Shown here: positions 36,301-47,745 of the stretch, piece by piece
Layout: every line of letters begins with the position of its first letter
Numbering within the stretch: position 1 is the first letter of the stretch
Translations under genes and position numbers: made by a program
Notes under the pieces: model-generated
Databases searched by the model: none
The model's input: the letters and a program-made list of their open reading frames with translations, nothing else
Told to the model about the DNA's origin: nothing
Assembly: GCA_013400975.1 (NCBI GenBank)
Contig: WBMZ01003070.1
Location: 91,182 to 155,181, forward strand
Length of the DNA: 64,000 bases
Source of the DNA: Atrichornis clamosus
Taxonomy: Eukaryota > Chordata > Aves > Passeriformes > Menuridae
Reading direction: 5' to 3'

Positions 36301-39300
36301 CCTGTTCTGCACAGCACATGATTTTGGAGCACACATCTGTGCAATCTGCTTATTTCTTAAATAGAAATTCCCACTGGGAATGCAGCACTTCACAGTCATT
36401 TGTGCACAGAAAGTACACAAGGAAAAGCCTGATCTTAAGAATTACTTAGTAAATCTCATGTTTTAGGGCAGAAAACATCTGCATGAGTGGGAGGCAGGAG
36501 GCTGCAACAGGTCAGATGACACTTTATATTCCCTGTCTCTGTGTCCTGTGCTGAGCTGGGAATGAGAGGAAAGGACTGAACACGTGGTTTTCCAGGGCAT
36601 ATATTTTAATAATACATTTTAAATTGGATTGGGGTTTTTTGGGATATCTTCTAGTTTTAGTTATTTTTGCTATTCAACAGTTGGTTCTCCTGTAGTGTTT
36701 TTAAGTTTTGCTGGTTGATTGAACCTTGTTCCCTCAGAGTATTCCAAAATATTAATTTGACCAGCAATCTTTGTTCAAATCAGTGTCATTGAGTGAAATG
36801 CAAAACCTCGTTATTTTTAATCCAATTTTGGGTACTAGAGTTGTATCGTGTTTGTCCTGTATTCCATGGTCTTCCATAGATGCACAGATTCCTGGGATAG
36901 AATGCTCAGCCTGTTGTCACTCCCAGTCCCTGCCCACCTGCAGGGATTCCCTCACCCAGTTCTGTGATATTGTCCATGGTATGTGAGAAGAGCTCTCACA
37001 AATTCTGTCGTGAAGGTGCAGCTGTGCCCTGTAACTTCATCACAAGAATTTAACAAGACAGCAGTTCCAGGGGCTGGCAGGTTCTGGCTTCCAGACAGCT
37101 CCCAGTGGGGCTTCCAAGAAAAGTCTCCTGAGGCAAATTCCAGAACTGCTTAGCTTGGGATGGGAGAAGGTAATTGAGGGGGTGGATGCCAGAGTTTTAG
37201 AGAAGAAAATGAAACTTGTTCTGCATAGGCAGTGCTTTCTTTCCCTAGAAATGCATCCTGTACTACATCCATGTGCTGGGAGCCTGCCTGACCTTTGGAG
37301 TGGGGGCCATTTACATGCTGGTCCAGACCATCCTGTCCTACCTGATGCAGCCTGAACTCCACAGCAAAGGCATTTTCTGGGCTCGCCTGGCCGTGTTCCT
37401 GTGGAGCAGTTCCAGCATCCTGAGCAGTATCCTTTGGCTGGGCAGTGGCACCAAAACCCAGCAGCCTCCACAGCTGGGTTGAATTTAACCACCACCACAA
37501 GAGGCCTGTCACCTTTAACTGTACAGCCTGTAGTGTGCTCTGTTCTGTATTTCAGCCTAAGAATTCCAGGGAAAAGGGTTAATCCCTTTAATATTTTTAA
37601 TATCCCCCTGATATAAAAAAAAAGGTAAGAGGGATGGTTACCACTCTTCATCCTCCCCTTTCCTACTGCACGCCAGAGACTGAAAATAGGAAAAATAAGA
37701 GTTTATCCCCAAGAGGCCTGACTAATTTAGGAAAGATGGGGCCAAAGGGAGATGTGCATAAGAGATGAGTGGTTTCAATGGGGGAAAAAGCCAGGTAAGA
37801 AATAAAAATGTGTTCCTGGGGACAGGAATGGTGCAGAGTGTTTTAGTTGGATACAACAGAAAAAGAAACACAGAATGCAGCACAAGAGGAAATACTCTGA
37901 CAGACCATGTGGAGCAGGGCTGGCTGTGCCCGCTGGCTCCAGAGCAGGGATGAAGTGCTGGCACTTGTCAGAGGGACAACTCTGGAGCACATTCCAAGGA
38001 TGAGTCAGGAGGGACTTTGACCTCTGATCTCTTGCTTGCCTATCCTGCAGTTCAAAAGACAAGATATTTCTGACTGGCATTCCCTACAGCCTTCCCTCAG
38101 CTCTGGAATCAATCATCCCTCTTCAGCTCTGAATCTGAGTGCTGGAAGCAGCTGTGGGTTTTAGAGGAATAGAGAACCACAGAATGGCTTGGGTTGGAGG
38201 GACCCTCTAGCCCTGCCCTCTCGCAGTGGGAAGCCATTTCCCCCCACCTTGTCCATATATGCCAAATGTGGGCAAACCCGCACAGAAATAGAGGCCTTTT
38301 TCCTCTACACAGTTACTGAACAGTCAGGAAACTGAACCACAGCAGTTCCCCTGCTCATCCCGATGGAGCTGAGCATGGGAGTTGAAAATGAAACTCAGTT
38401 TTGTGTCAAATAGGACAACAACTCTAAAACTTTTCAATTCCAAAGAAAAGAGTGCAAAACCATGGCTTAAATACTGCAACTGTGTCCAGGCCACTGATTT
38501 AATCCCCACCAGTCCCACTTGTTTCCAGGCTGGCAGCCAATACCAACGCTAAACCATACACCCCATTTCCCAGGGCTGGAGCATCTCGCTGGGCTCCCAT
38601 CCCTGCTGCTGCAGGATTATAGAATCTGCAGGAGTCACAGGAGCAGGGACAGTGGGGCACAGGCTGGTTATCCATAGAGAAGGGGAAAGGCCCTCGCCTA
38701 CTGAGGGGGCTTGGCAGAGAGCAAGGAAATCATCCAGGAGACTTGGAGAACTGTTGTCCCTAACAGAAATTTTTGGTATTGGCAAACAAAATTTTCAGCA
38801 TTGAACAGTGAGGAGCCAAACTGGGGGGAAACTAAAATGGAACAATATGATCTATTGCAAGTTAAGCTCCTCTTATAGATGCTAAAAGCCTACAAACCTC
38901 AAATCTGTAGGGCTTTTTGTACCACTGTGGTCTAACCAAAATTATAGGGAAGTTGTAGAAATAATGATGTGTACATATGTAACTGTGGAAGGGGAAGAAA
39001 AGGGAGATAGTGAGAGTGTTTTCTAAATTAACAGCTTATAATGAGATAAGGAAAAAACGGGAACAGGGAGAAGTCTGTGGCCTCCAGTGAAATGGTTGTA
39101 ACTGGTACTGGAGGACAGAAGGAAATATATTTTGTGTCAGCTCTGGGGTGGCAGCAGGACCAGGGCAGTGCCTGTCCCCTCTGCTGGCACTGCTGGGGCA
39201 CCTCCAACCCTGGGGACAGCTCTGGGCCCATCCTGCAAGAAAGTCATTGAGGGGCTGGAGCATGTCCAGGGAAGGGAACGGAGCTGGGGAAGGGTCTGGA

Positions 39301-42300
39301 GCACCAGGAGCAGCTGAGGGAGCTGGGGAGGGGCTCAGCATGGAGCAAAGGAGGCTGAGGGGGGCCCTTCTGGCTCTGCACAACTCCCTGACAGGAGGGG
39401 GCAGCCAGGGGGGGTTGGGCTCTGCTCCCAGGGAACAAGGACAGGACAAGAGGAAACTGCCTCGAGCCAAGGTTCAGGTTGGATATTGGGAAAATTTCTT
39501 CCCCAGAGGGTGGCACACGGAAGTGGTGGAGTCCCCATCCCTGGAGGGATTTAAAAGTCATGTGGATGTGGCAGTTGGGGACAGGGTTAGTGCTGGCCTT
39601 GGCAGTGCTGGGGAATGGTTGGACTCGACCTCAGAGGTCTTTTCCAACGTAAACAATTCTGAGTCTATTAAAATACTCCTGATGCTGTGCTGGAGTGGAA
39701 CAGCAGAACTGCCAGCCCAGAGCAAGGCAGTTAATGACCCACTCTAACGAGGTGGGGATGGGAACCAGTTACCTGTATATCATGAGGATTAAATTCTTCC
39801 CACTGCAGCAGGAACTTGGGCAGGTGACGACCAGCTCCTAGAGCTGTCCAGTTCAATTAGCAGAGATTGTGTGTCTGTGGTCAGGTCAGTAACCAGAGCT
39901 CCCAAACCACTCACATCTGTATTTTAATAAGCTCTGGAAGGCTGGATTCTCAAAGCCATACTTGTGCCAAGAAGTTCAGCCTTTTTCACCACCAAAATTA
40001 ATCTTTCACATCAGGAGGCTCTTGATGATTAATCTCATTAACCATTGAAGGAGTTAATATCTTAATCCTATGAAAACCAGGTTGTCTAGAAATTAATTAT
40101 CTGAGTTCCACTTGTTGTGTTGCAGGAGCATTTCTTTGGGTACCTTCCCTCTGTAAGATGTTGAAAAAGTGATCTCTCAAACACTCCAGAGAGATCCACA
40201 TCTTGGATCAAAAGGAGGATCACTGTCACGTGGGGTTTTTCATTGGCTGTTGTTTGAAATCCAAAGCAGTTATCAAACCTTGACTAAGAGGGAAACAGAA
40301 AAGCCAAAACCCCTCTTTGCTTCAGGTGATACAGAATTCCAAGCTGTGACCACAGCAAGAATTGAAGGTAGTTGAGATGTTGAAAAGAGAAAAAAGAAAT
40401 TCAGGCTCTTCTTAGTGTGGGAAATAGAAGTAAAGTTAAATCAAAATGCTCAGGGAGTGCTCACATTTACTCGTAGCTTTAATGCTTTCACAAGGACACT
40501 GTGTTTGATCAGAGGAATAACGAGATGCAGCACACAGAGAACAAAGATAAGGGATTTAGGTTCAAATTAGCCTCACATGACAAGAACCAGTGAGTTGGGA
40601 CAAGCTAAGGTTGAAGGGCACAATGTGAACAGCCCATGGCACCATTACTGCTCCTCAGGCTGAGACCTCACAGCCTAGCTGGACACAGCCTGGAAGTTCC
40701 ATGTTCCTCATTCTCGGCCTCGACTCTTCCTTAACCTCTTCCCTCAGTGTTTGTGTCCTCAGTTGTGTTGTACAGTGGCCTGTATGGAACCAACCTGGTG
40801 CAGAAGCTGCATTGGAACCCCCAGGAAAGAGTAAGTGATTGGGGGAGAAACAGACACCAAACCCAGCTGGGTTTGCAGTGACAGGTGGGGACTTCCTGCA
40901 GCTCCACACACGAACTGGGCTGGGAGGAGAGGGAGCTGTGCCAGCCAGCAGCTCCGTGGAATTGTGGGATCCCAGACTGGTTTGGTCTGGGAGGGATTTT
41001 AAAGCCCATCCCATCCCCCCCACCCTGCCATGGGCAGGGACACCGTCCACCATCCCAGGTTGCTCCAAACCCCATCCAACCTGGCCTTGGACACTTCCAC
41101 AGGTGGGGCAGCCACAGCTCCTCTGGGCAGCCTGTGCCAGCACTTGCTGAAGTTCTGATCCCACAAAACAGTTGGATCTTCAAGTGTAACTTTAAATTAA
41201 TCCGCCCTGCATCTAGAGGAGGGCCTTGAACCTCCATGCTCTTGTTAGCCAAGCTCTGGACTGAGCCTTCAGGTTTTGCAGGGGGCATTAAATTCCCAGT
41301 GGGCATCATCCCAGTTGGAGCAGGTGCTTTCCAGGTCATTCTCACTCTTCAGCACTTCATTCTTGGAGACCCCAGATACACTAAGGGATTTTTCTCTCCA
41401 GTGGGAATAGTTGTGCATGCGGGATCTCACATGGGATGTCACATGTCACAAGCCATCCTTGTGCCACTGCAGATTCCAGAGCAGTTTTCACACTGATTTT
41501 CTCCCCTCTGTAACACAGGGCTATACCCCCCACATCATCAGCACCGTCTCCGAGTGGTCATTGGCATTCTCCTTCCTCAGCTTCTTCCTCACATATATCC
41601 GTGACTTCCAGGTAAAACGAAGTTAACATTCTCTGCTTCTGAAGTCTGGCATGGTGCAGCTGGGCTGCCTTAGATTTTATGGAGTCATAGAATCGTTTTG
41701 GTTGGAGAAGGCCTTTAAGGTGATGGAGTCCAGCCATTAACCCAGCATGGATCAGTCACTGGGGCTGGAGCCCCACGAGCAGCTCTAAGTGACACTTCCA
41801 GGGCCTGTCCCCGCTGTGTTACCATGGCTCCAGCACCAGGCTTGCTTTCACTGGCTTTAATTGGCTCTCACTGGCTTTCACGGGCCTTAACTGGCTTTTA
41901 CTGACCTTAACTGGCTTTCACTGTCCTTAACTGACTTTAACTGGCTTTTACTGACCTTAACTGGCTTTCACTGTCCTTAACTGACTTTAACTGGCTTTTA
42001 CTGACCTTAACTGGCTTCACTTCTGGACCTGTCACAGCCAAAGGGGCCTTTTTCTCCGGGACAAGGCAAATGGTGGAGCCAGTCCGGAGCACAGTTGGGA
42101 GCTGGGCACGTGGTTCTGGAGCCAATCTGTTGGTGTTTCCAAAAGCCTTTGGTGTCTCCTGTGGGGCCGCACTCCCTAGTGCCGAGGCGGGGGGGCTACT
42201 CACAGAGGCTCCCTTTGCCTTCCCCCCCACAGAAGATCTCGCTACGAGCCGTGGTCAGCCTGCAGGGCCACACCCTGCACGAGAGCCCGCGGGGCTCCGG

Positions 42301-42340
42301 GGCCGGGGAGCAGGCGCTGCTCATTGCGGGGAGCATCTGA
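33257..42340 (+). CDS. DRAM2: DRAM2, DNA damage-regulated autophagy modulator 2 (complete)
   Basis: This is a six-pass lysosomal membrane protein of the DRAM/TMEM150 (Frag1-like) family that promotes autophagy; human mutations cause a retinal dystrophy (family knowledge). Seven coding exons (33257-33387, 34307-34374, 34932-35071, 37249-37426, 40748-40830, 41519-41611, 42233-42340), all with GT/AG junctions, total 801 nt and give 266 residues, the human length as I recall it. The start [12 protein letters not shown] matches human DRAM2 rather than DRAM1 (MLCFLRG). Membrane segments fall near residues 8-30, 53-73, 94-113, 117-143, 154-177 and 206-227. The conserved SDTGT motif follows segment 1. 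The C-terminal tail has diverged but keeps a dileucine. No frameshift or premature stop is seen. Confidence 0.97.
33540..33772 (+). mobile_element. CR1 LINE 3' fragment
   Basis: Starts about 150 bp after the first DRAM2 coding exon. Carries GAGGGTGGTGAGGCCCTGCC and GGTCCCTCCCAACCCATTCT, with a short internal deletion in the GTCCCTG-CATGGCA segment. Confidence 0.88.
34307..34374 (+). CDS. DRAM2: DRAM2 coding exon 2 (residues 44-67)
   Basis: Acceptor TGTTTTCCAG and donor GTGAGT bound 68 nt reading [18 protein letters not shown] and continuing to a split Gly codon. It corresponds to human SDTGTVAPEKCLFGAMLN. The phase matches both neighbours. Confidence 0.95.
34932..35071 (+). CDS. DRAM2: DRAM2 coding exon 3 (residues 67-113)
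   Basis: Acceptor CTCTCTGCAG and donor CAG|GTTTGT bound 140 nt. It reads [14 protein letters not shown] and ends CIIANFQ, as in the human protein. The exon is notably GC-rich compared with the surrounding introns. Confidence 0.95.
37249..37426 (+). CDS. DRAM2: DRAM2 coding exon 4 (residues 114-173)
   Basis: Acceptor TTTCCCTAG and donor AGCA|GTATCC bound 178 nt. It encodes membrane segments 4 and 5, including [18 protein letters not shown]. The exon leaves one base (A), completed to Met by the next exon. Confidence 0.94.
38172..38258 (-). mobile_element. Internally deleted CR1 remnant
   Basis: The tail-side words ACCACAGAATGGCTTGGGTT join directly to CAGTGGGAAGCCATTTCCCC, losing the middle of the CR1 3' end. 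Confidence 0.75.
39125..39665 (+). mobile_element. CR1 LINE, ORF2 end and 3' region
   Basis: Same subfamily as 29318-29978, ending TTTTCCAACGTAAACAATTC. In DRAM2 intron 4. Open frames of about 200 codons here belong to this element. Confidence 0.9.
40748..40830 (+). CDS. DRAM2: DRAM2 coding exon 5 (residues 173-200)
   Basis: Acceptor CTTCCCTCAG and donor AGA|GTAAGT bound 83 nt, reading [10 protein letters not shown] and then [19 protein letters not shown] is conserved with human DRAM2. Confidence 0.94.
40965..41148 (-). mobile_element. CR1 LINE 3' fragment
   Basis: Reverse complement of CR1 3' end, beginning about 135 bp after DRAM2 coding exon 5. Confidence 0.88.
41519..41611 (+). CDS. DRAM2: DRAM2 coding exon 6 (residues 201-231)
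   Basis: This 93-nt phase-0 exon reads [19 protein letters not shown] and ends [10 protein letters not shown] before a GTAAAA donor. It holds the sixth membrane segment. Confidence 0.95.
41680..41815 (-). mobile_element. CR1 LINE 3' fragment
   Basis: AGTCATAGAATCGTTTTGGT through AAGGCCTTTAAGGTGATGGA and the CCATTAACCCAGCA words identify a CR1 3' end. It abuts the decamer minisatellite. Confidence 0.85.
41841..42018 (+). repeat. Decamer minisatellite with 50-bp higher-order unit in the last DRAM2 intron
   Basis: From 41891 the sequence is an unbroken series of 10-bp units, in the order CTGGCTTTTA, CTGACCTTAA, CTGGCTTTCA, CTGTCCTTAA, CTGACTTTAA. The five-unit block repeats exactly at 41941 and starts a third time at 41991. 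Degenerate units extend upstream to about 41841. It ends about 215 bp before the last coding exon. Confidence 0.95.
42233..42340 (+). CDS. DRAM2: DRAM2 coding exon 7 and stop (residues 232-266)
   Basis: Acceptor CCCCCCCACAG is followed by [18 protein letters not shown] and a tail ending [10 protein letters not shown], then TGA at 42338-42340. KISLR and the L-x-G-x-T-L pattern are shared with human (KISLRVEANLHGLTLYD), but the last ~15 residues differ strongly. The exon is GC-rich. Confidence 0.93.
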   Translation, partial: KISLRAVVSLQGHTLHESPRGSGAGEQALLIAGSI

Positions 42341-42545
42341 TGGATGGGGAGACCCAGCAGAACTCAGGAACTTCATAGCAATAACAGCTGATACTTCTAA
42401 GCACTTATTTTATATAAAAAAACCATATGAAGTGATTGTCTTGTACTTGACAGCAAGGGCTTTGCTATTAACCCACAGCAATGCAAACATTACCAGTACT
42501 GTGAACGAGTCTGTGACATTTCCACATGTGCCAATGTCATGAAGG

Positions 42546-42551
42546 ATTAAA
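42546..42551 (+). terminator. DRAM2: Candidate DRAM2 poly(A) signal ATTAAA
   Basis: ATTAAA lies 206 nt after the stop codon, followed within about 20 nt by a GT-containing stretch. No AATAAA was seen closer to the stop. Usage is inferred. Confidence 0.4.
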
Positions 42552-42844
42552 TGAAGGTTATTAATGAGTTGTCTCCTCATCACTTCTTCCACACCCAGTT
42601 TTACCTCCCTCAGCCCCTCACCCTCCTCTCTCTGGTCGCATCCCTTCTCCCCTTAGGCCCAGGGGGCTGATTCATGCCCTGCACCCTGGGCTGAGGGGTC
42701 AGACCCCAAAGCCACTCCATCCTTTGAGCAGCCCACAGGGACAAACGTCTTCAAACCACACCTTGCTCCGGAGGTTGGGAGGCAGCCAATGGCTGAGCAG
42801 CTTCCTCCTGCTGGAGAGGAGTGAGGGAGCAGCAGGAGTCACAC

Positions 42845-42958
42845 AGCCATGGCATCCTAGAAGGGTTTGGGGTGAAAGGGACCTTTAAGCTCATCTTGTT
42901 CCACCCCCTGCTACCTTCCACTATCCCAGGTTGCTCCAAGCCCTGTCCAACCTGGATT
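42845..42958 (-). mobile_element. CR1 LINE 3' fragment
   Basis: A short reverse-complement CR1 3' end, with the usual CCATGGGCAGGGACA segment deleted. Confidence 0.82.
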
Positions 42959-44337
42959 CCCCTCCCTCTCTCTTCCTGGCAGCTGTTGGAGCTGATGGGC
43001 AGATTTACCCAGGAATTCTCATGGTGAGTGTTCCTGTTGCACAAGTAGAAGAGTTGACGGAGGCAATCCATGTCCTGTTCCCTCCAGAGCCAAGAGCTGC
43101 CCCTTATAAACACCCCCAGAGTGTGACCCCTGTCCTCATGTCCTCAACGTCCCTGGTGCTCCCTGAGCCTCCAATCCAAGCCAGCTGCTCCTTCCTCCAG
43201 CTGCATGCAGCAGCTGCCAGCCGGTGCTGCCAGCCCTTATCCCAACCCTGCAGTGTGTCCATGTGCTCCAGAGGGTGAGATCCATGAGCCTCTCAGTGCC
43301 AGACACCCCAGCTGCTTCCAGGGTGAATCCATAGAGACAACCTCCCACGCTCCACAGTCATGTCCAGACCAAACCAGAAGCCTTGAAAACACATCTCAAG
43401 TTCTAGCAAAGTGCAGCAGGTTTAGGGGATCTTTGGTTGCACACAGACCTCCCAACTACACCTACAGCTGCCTGAGAGCCCTGCTTGGCAGGAACAGCTC
43501 AGCTCCCTTCCCAAGTTACTGCTCAAGGCTCATACATGAGCCCGGAACATTTCCTCCCACACCAGGATCCCTCCTGTTGGCATCTTCCCTTCCCGGAGGG
43601 GCAGGCAAAGCACCAGGAGAGGAATCTAAGCTGGACGCTTCCTAGAAGCGTCTTTCTCCCAGATTTTAACCAGATGTCCCCATTCCTGTTACTGCACTTC
43701 CAGCCTAGCTCAGCCAGAGCTCAGACAATCCTTTGGAACCCAAAACTGCCAAACCTCTGAGGGCAGTGGAGCAAAGGGACCGGTGGAGTCACAGGGAACC
43801 CCAGGGCTCTACAGCCTGGGAAGGGTTCCCAAGTATTGTATTTTAGCTGCTGCTGAATCCTTAGGGATCCCAGCTGCCCTGGAGAGCTGCACACTTGGCT
43901 ACGCACTTCCTAAGGAGGGAATAGGTAAACCCCAGTTCCTGATTAACTGCTCCCATGTAGAAAGTATGATGTTTCAGCTGAGAGAAACCTTTGCCTCTGT
44001 CAAGCCTCATTAGGCAAAGGGTTTAAGCAGGAGATGATCCCAACAGCAACAGGATCCCTGTGGAGAAGAAGGGGGAGAGCCCTTTTCCTGGTATGATGGG
44101 CAAGAAGGAAAAGCTCCAAATGACTCATTCATCTCTAGCTCTCAAGAAGGCCCCCATCTGCTCACAGGGCTGTCCTCACCTCCCCTTTACCACTCTCTCC
44201 ATGGATCCCTGTGAAACATGGAGAGGTCGTTCCTGACAACAGACATCAGGCCTGCTGCTCCCAGGAGCAATTCCTGCCCCAGAGAGCCCAAAATTTCTCT
44301 TTAACTTCATGTCACTGTGATGAGCCAGCCAGGGCAG

Positions 44338-44562
44338 ACTGAGGTTTCTGTTGGACATTAGGAAAAATTTCTTCCCCAGAAGGGTTGTCCAGCACTGGCA
44401 CAGCTGCCCAGGGCAGTGGTGGAGTTGCCATTCCTGGGAGGATTTTTAAAAATGCATGGATGTGGCACTTGGTGAACTGGGTTAGTGGTGGCCTTGGCAG
44501 TGCTGGGGAACAGTTGGATTCCATGATCTCAGACAGTTTTTCCAACCTCAAAGAGGACCCCA
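44338..44562 (+). mobile_element. CR1 LINE 3' fragment
   Basis: TTGGACATTAGGAAAAATTT through GGATTCCATGATCTCAGACA and TTTTCCAACCTCAAAG. Confidence 0.88.
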
Positions 44563-44905
44563 AACCAGCACATTCCTGAGTCTACAGTTAAAGCTTCCCA
44601 AGCCCCCTCACTGCTCCCCCACCAGCCCAGCACCACTTGCTGGGTTTCTTGCTCAGCTGCAGATTCATGGAAGCTCAGCCTCAGAGCATCCAACTCTTCT
44701 CTGTTTAACAACCTCCTCAACGCCAGGAAAACCCTCTTCCTGCTCTTATCCCTTTGACAAGAGACAGGGATGAGCAGCACCGAGGAGCAGCTCCCTGCTC
44801 CCAGGTGCTCCAGAGTTACACCCCCATTGCATCGGTGCCTTTTCCCCCTCCCTGCAGCCCCACCAACAGTTGTGATCCGGGGGCTGGGCTGGGTCCCACC
44901 TCCCA

Positions 44906-45090
44906 TAGAATCATCATGGTTGGAAAAAACCTTCAAGATCATCCATCCAGGTCCACCCCACACCGTCACTGTAGCCCCGCAACCCCTAAATCATATCCCC
45001 CAGCCAGATCCAGACTCCCCTGAACACCTCCAGGGGTGATGCCTCCACCACCTCCCTGGGCAGCCCCTTCCAGTGTGTGACTATCCCAGC
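44906..45090 (-). mobile_element. CR1 LINE 3' fragment
   Basis: Begins ATAGAATCATCATGGTTGGA and continues ACCTTCAAGATCATCCATCC, then CCTCCCTGGGCAGCCCCTTC; the reverse complement of a CR1 3' end. Confidence 0.88.
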
Positions 45091-45269
45091 ACTGAGCTGA
45101 CTCAGGGTCCTGAGGGCATTGACACAACCAGATTGCCCTGACCAGCCTTCCCTGGGACCTCCTCACACACTCATGGCCAGGAGCCCCCAGCCCTGGCCTG
45201 GGCTTTTATGGGGACCCTGGTTCAGCTCTGCTGCTGGATTTATTCTGTGCACAGAGCTCAGACTGGGAT

Positions 45270-46425
45270 TCACAGAATCCCAGGATGGTTTGGGTTGGAA
45301 GGGATCTTAAAGACAATCTCTTCTACCCCCTGCCATGGGTAGGGACACCTTCCACCATCCCAGGTTGCTCCAAGCCCCATCCAACCTGGCCTTGGACACT
45401 CCCAGGGATCCAGGAGCAGCCACAGCTTCTCTGAGCAACCTGTGCCAGGGCCGCCCCATCCTCACAGGGAACAATTCCTTCCCGATATCCCATCTAACTC
45501 TGCCCTCTGGCAGTGGGAAGCTATTCCTCCTTGCCCTGTCACTCCATCCCTTGTCCAAAGTCCCTCTCCAGCTCTCTTGGAGCCCCTTTAGGCACTGGAA
45601 GGGGCTCTGAGGTCTGCCTGGAGTCTTGTCTTCTCCAGGTGAACACCCCCAGCTCTCCCAGCCTGGCTCCAGAGCAGAGGGGCTCCAGCCCTTGCAGCAT
45701 CTCCGTGGCCTCCTCTGGGCTCACTCCAGCAGCTCCACGTCCTTCCTGTGCTGGGCCCCCAGGGCTGGAGCAGCTCTGCAGGTGGGGTCTCACCTGAGGG
45801 GGCAGAGGGGCAGAATCCCCCTTCCCCCCCCTGCTGCCCACGCTGGGGCTCAGCCCAGGGCTTGGGGGGTTCTGGGCTGGGTCATGTCCAGCTCTCACCC
45901 ACAGCACCCCCAGGTCCTTCTCCCAGGGCTGCTCCATCTGCTCATCCCCAGCCTGGATTGATCCTGGGAGTTGCCCCAATCCAGGTGCAGCACCTGGAAC
46001 TTGGTGTGGTTAAACTTCATGAGATTTCCATGGGCCACTCCTGGAGCTTGTCCAGGCCCCTCTGGATGGCCCTGTCCCTCAGGTGTCACTGCCCCCTCAG
46101 CTCGGAGTCACCTGCAAACCTGCTGAGAGTGCCCTCGATCCCCTCACATGTAATTGATGAAGCTATTAAATACCTCTGGTCCCAGTAGGGACCCTGAGGG
46201 ACACCACTGGGCACTGATGTCCATCGGGACTCTCAGCCATTGACCACGATCCTCTGGATGTGACCATCCAAGCAATTCCTTCCTGACAGTCCACCCGTTG
46301 ACTCTACCTCTCCAGAGTAGAGAAGGATGCTGGGGGGAATGGTGTCAAAGGTTCACAGAAGTCCAGGTAAATGACATCTGTAGCCCTTCCCTTGTCCACT
46401 GATGGAGTCACTGCTGCTGAGCTTC
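45270..46425 (-). mobile_element. CR1 LINE, 3' region and C-terminal part of the reverse transcriptase
   Basis: Read on the minus strand, a degenerate CR1 ORF2 can be followed: an EKDLGVL motif, VRPHLQ (consensus VRPHLEY), then a LRELG-like and a SLEKRRL-like block, and the 3' region to the tail near 45272. Stops and frameshifts make it non-functional. Confidence 0.9.
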
Positions 46426-47308
46426 TCATCCACCAACACCCCCAGGTCCTTCTCTCCAGGGCTGCTCCATTCATCTGCCAGCCTGGAGTTGTGCCTGGAG
46501 CTGCCCTGACCCAGGGGCAGGATCTTGCCCTTGGCCTTGTTGAACCTCCTGAGGTTCACATAGTCCCTCCTCTCCAGCCTTTCCAGGTCCCTCTGGATGC
46601 CCCATCCCTTCCCTCCAGTGTGACCCCACCGAACACCTCACTGTCAGCCCCTTGCTGAAGGTGCCTCAATCCCACTGTCCGTGGCAGTGACAGGGACAGT
46701 GCCAGTCCCAGCACCGGCCCCTGGGGACACTGCTCGTCCCTGGGCTCCACCTGGATGTCGAGCACACAACCACAACCCTCTGAGTGCCACCATCCAACCA
46801 ATTCCTCATCCACTGAGTGTTCCACCCAGCAAATCCATGTCACTCCAGTTTTGAGGCCAGGCTGTTGTGCAGGGCAGTGTCAAATGCTTTGCTGAGTCCA
46901 GGTGATGATGTCAGTCGCTCTGCCCTCATGCACCAACACTGTCACCCCGTCACACAAGGCCACTAAATTTGTCAGGCATGATTTGCCCTGAGAAGCCACA
47001 TTGGCTGTCACCAATCACCTCCTTATTTTCCATGTGCCTCAGCATAGTTTCCAGGAGGAACTGCTCCATGATTTTGCTGGGCTGATTGGCCTGTAGTGCC
47101 CTGAGTCTTCCTTTTTAAAAATGGCTAAATTTCCCATTTTCCAGTCAGTGGAAACTTCACTGGACTGCCACAACTTCTCAGATACGATGGAGAGTGAGTG
47201 GCTTAGGAGCTTCCTCTGTCAGTTCCCTCAGGACTCATGGATGCATCTCATCAGATCCCATGGACTTGTGCACCTTCAGGTTCCTTAAATGTTCCTGAAC
47301 CTGATCTT
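46418..47308 (-). mobile_element. CR1 LINE ORF2 fragment (left half of a split element)
   Basis: Antisense CR1 reverse transcriptase region. FNKAKGKILPLG and EKDLGVLVDEKL are readable at 46440-46540 and a CPQGPVLG motif (consensus PQGSVLGP) near 46720. It repeats the segment already present at 45.9-46.4 kb, so it is a separate copy. It continues at 47746. Confidence 0.88.
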
Positions 47309-47745
47309 GAGACCAGAGAAGGGACCAGAGCTGGGTAAGGGTCTGGAGCACAAGTTCGATGAGGAGTGGCTGAGGGGGCTTGGCCTGGAGAAAAGGAGGC
47401 TCAGGGGGGCCCTTCTGGCTTTGCACAACTCCCTGACAGGAGGGGGCAGCCAGCGGAGTCAGTCTCTGCTCCGAGGGAATAGGGATAGGACAAGAGTAAA
47501 TGGCCTCAAGCTGGGCCAGGGGAGGGTCAGGTTGGATATTAGGGAAAATTTCTTCCTGGAAAGGGTTGTCCGGAAGGGGCTGCCCAGAGAGGTGGTGAGT
47601 CCCCATCCCTGGAAGTCTCCAAGGAAGGACTGGTTGTGGCACTCAGTGCTCTGGGCTGGTGACAAGGTGGGGATTGGGCACAGGTTGGACCCGATGACCC
47701 GGAAGTGCTTCTCCATCCGTAATGATTCTGGAATTTTGGGATTCT
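47309..47745 (+). mobile_element. CR1 LINE inserted within another CR1
   Basis: Sense-oriented CR1 3' region (GGTCTGGAGCACAAGTTCGA to TAATGATTCTGGAATTTTGG) interrupting the antisense element at its CCTGATCTTCTCC site. Confidence 0.9.

Noticed and set aside
37040..37651. 203-codon minus-strand open frame
   Set aside because: Shadow of DRAM2 coding exon 4 on the opposite strand.
39148..39747. 199-codon plus-strand open frame
   Set aside because: Reading through a CR1 ORF2 end and 3' region, not a host gene.
40731..41345. 204-codon minus-strand open frame
   Set aside because: It crosses DRAM2 exon 5 antisense and a CR1 fragment; part of the translation is CR1-derived.
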